From positions 1 to 6,449 of the forward strand of contig JAHRAP010000049.1 in assembly GCA_020027255.1 (NCBI GenBank): a DNA stretch of 6,449 bases, written 5' to 3'. The position numbers and the translations under genes are program-made. How positions within the stretch are numbered: position 1 is the first letter of the stretch; every line of letters begins with the position of its first letter. The notes under the pieces are model-generated. The model was not told the origin of the DNA and searched no databases. It worked only from the letters and a program-made list of their open reading frames with translations. Of this stretch, positions 6,163 through 6,449 are shown piece after piece. The stretch comes from Nitrosopumilaceae archaeon (GTDB lineage: Archaea; Thermoproteota; Nitrososphaeria; Nitrososphaerales; Nitrosopumilaceae).

Positions 6163-6449
6163 ATGTACTCATTGGCAACGCAGCGATTCACTAAATTTGG
6201 CATAGTGTTAGGCACCATAATTGCACTAATATTAATAATTATGATAAATAATAATAGAACGTCAGATAAAGTAGACATTCAATTGACTTCTGGACCTTTT
6301 GCTGTGAATTATTATGACTATAAAATAGGCGAGAATATTTTCATGTCCGTAGAGTCTTTACTTGAAAATGACATAGGCCGCATATTAATCATAACAGCAA
6401 AAAATAAGATATATTCAAATATAGATTTTAATGGGCACGATAAATCAAG
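6163..6449 (+). CDS. Membrane-anchored protein of unknown function (5' end, partial)
   Basis: The frame opens at ATG 6163 (an in-frame TAG two codons upstream makes it the first start) and continues to the window edge, giving 95 codons. Residues 12-28 form one transmembrane helix rich in Ile and Leu, preceded by R8 and K11. By the positive-inside rule the following chain would face outward, under or within the S-layer. The visible outer part starts VDIQLTSGPFAVNYYDYKIG (37-56) and then alternates hydrophobic and polar residues as a beta-rich domain does. No cysteine, lipobox, catalytic motif or known domain is recognised in this portion. I have an impression of similar short membrane-anchored proteins in Nitrosopumilus genomes but cannot name a family. 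It reads divergently from thrC and may share only the intergenic region with it. Confidence 0.75.
   Translation, partial: MYSLATQRFTKFGIVLGTIIALILIIMINNNRTSDKVDIQLTSGPFAVNYYDYKIGENIFMSVESLLENDIGRILIITAKNKIYSNIDFNGHDKS

Noticed and set aside
1..6449. CRISPR array, tRNA, rRNA, insertion sequence, toxin-antitoxin or phage genes
   Set aside because: I saw no regularly spaced repeats, tRNA cloverleaf, terminal inverted repeats or transposase motifs. The window is almost fully explained by five metabolic or envelope genes.

Overview
The window reads as a low-GC chromosomal segment of an ammonia-oxidising archaeon of the Nitrosopumilus type (Nitrososphaerota, formerly Thaumarchaeota). The main reasons are an N-terminally complete S-layer protein whose signal peptide and first mature residues (ANLFVSAENSQF, DGNWYGYF, AQIAD) match what I remember of Nitrosopumilus S-layer proteins, an archaeal-type bifunctional phosphoglucose/phosphomannose isomerase, a zinc-ribbon threonine synthase, and AT-rich promoters with TATA boxes placed for leaderless transcripts. 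The species assignment is inference, because no rRNA or other marker is present.

Layout. Positions 1-2333 (minus strand) hold the first 777 codons of the S-layer gene, which runs off the left edge. A short AT-rich promoter gap (2334-2421) follows, then the isomerase gene (2422-3438, minus). A 63-nt gap with a second, near-identical promoter separates it from a gene encoding a MoaD/ThiS ubiquitin-like domain fused to a MoeB/ThiF-type E1 enzyme (3502-4845, minus). Only 7 nt away and transcriptionally upstream lies threonine synthase (4853-6067, minus). A 95-nt divergent intergenic region (6068-6162) leads to a membrane-anchored protein of unknown function on the plus strand (6163 onward), cut by the right edge. 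There are no tRNA or rRNA genes, no CRISPR array, no insertion sequence, and no gene-free stretch over 300 bases.

How the genes may work together. Threonine synthase and the Ubl-E1 fusion form a tight transcriptional pair: the only Shine-Dalgarno-like site I find convincing overlaps the end of thrC and serves the TTG start of the fusion gene. The isomerase and S-layer genes each appear to have their own promoter, sharing an identical TTATATATT element 34-35 nt from the start codon. The isomerase interconverts glucose-6-P, fructose-6-P and mannose-6-P, so it could supply sugars for N-glycosylation of the S-layer, which has about 17 sequons in the visible part; that link is inference from adjacency.

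The item most worth following is the fusion protein. It has a textbook sulfur-carrier tail (VSGG) that continues without a linker into its own activating enzyme, and a roughly 95-residue C-terminal domain stands where Uba4/MOCS3-type E1s carry a rhodanese domain.
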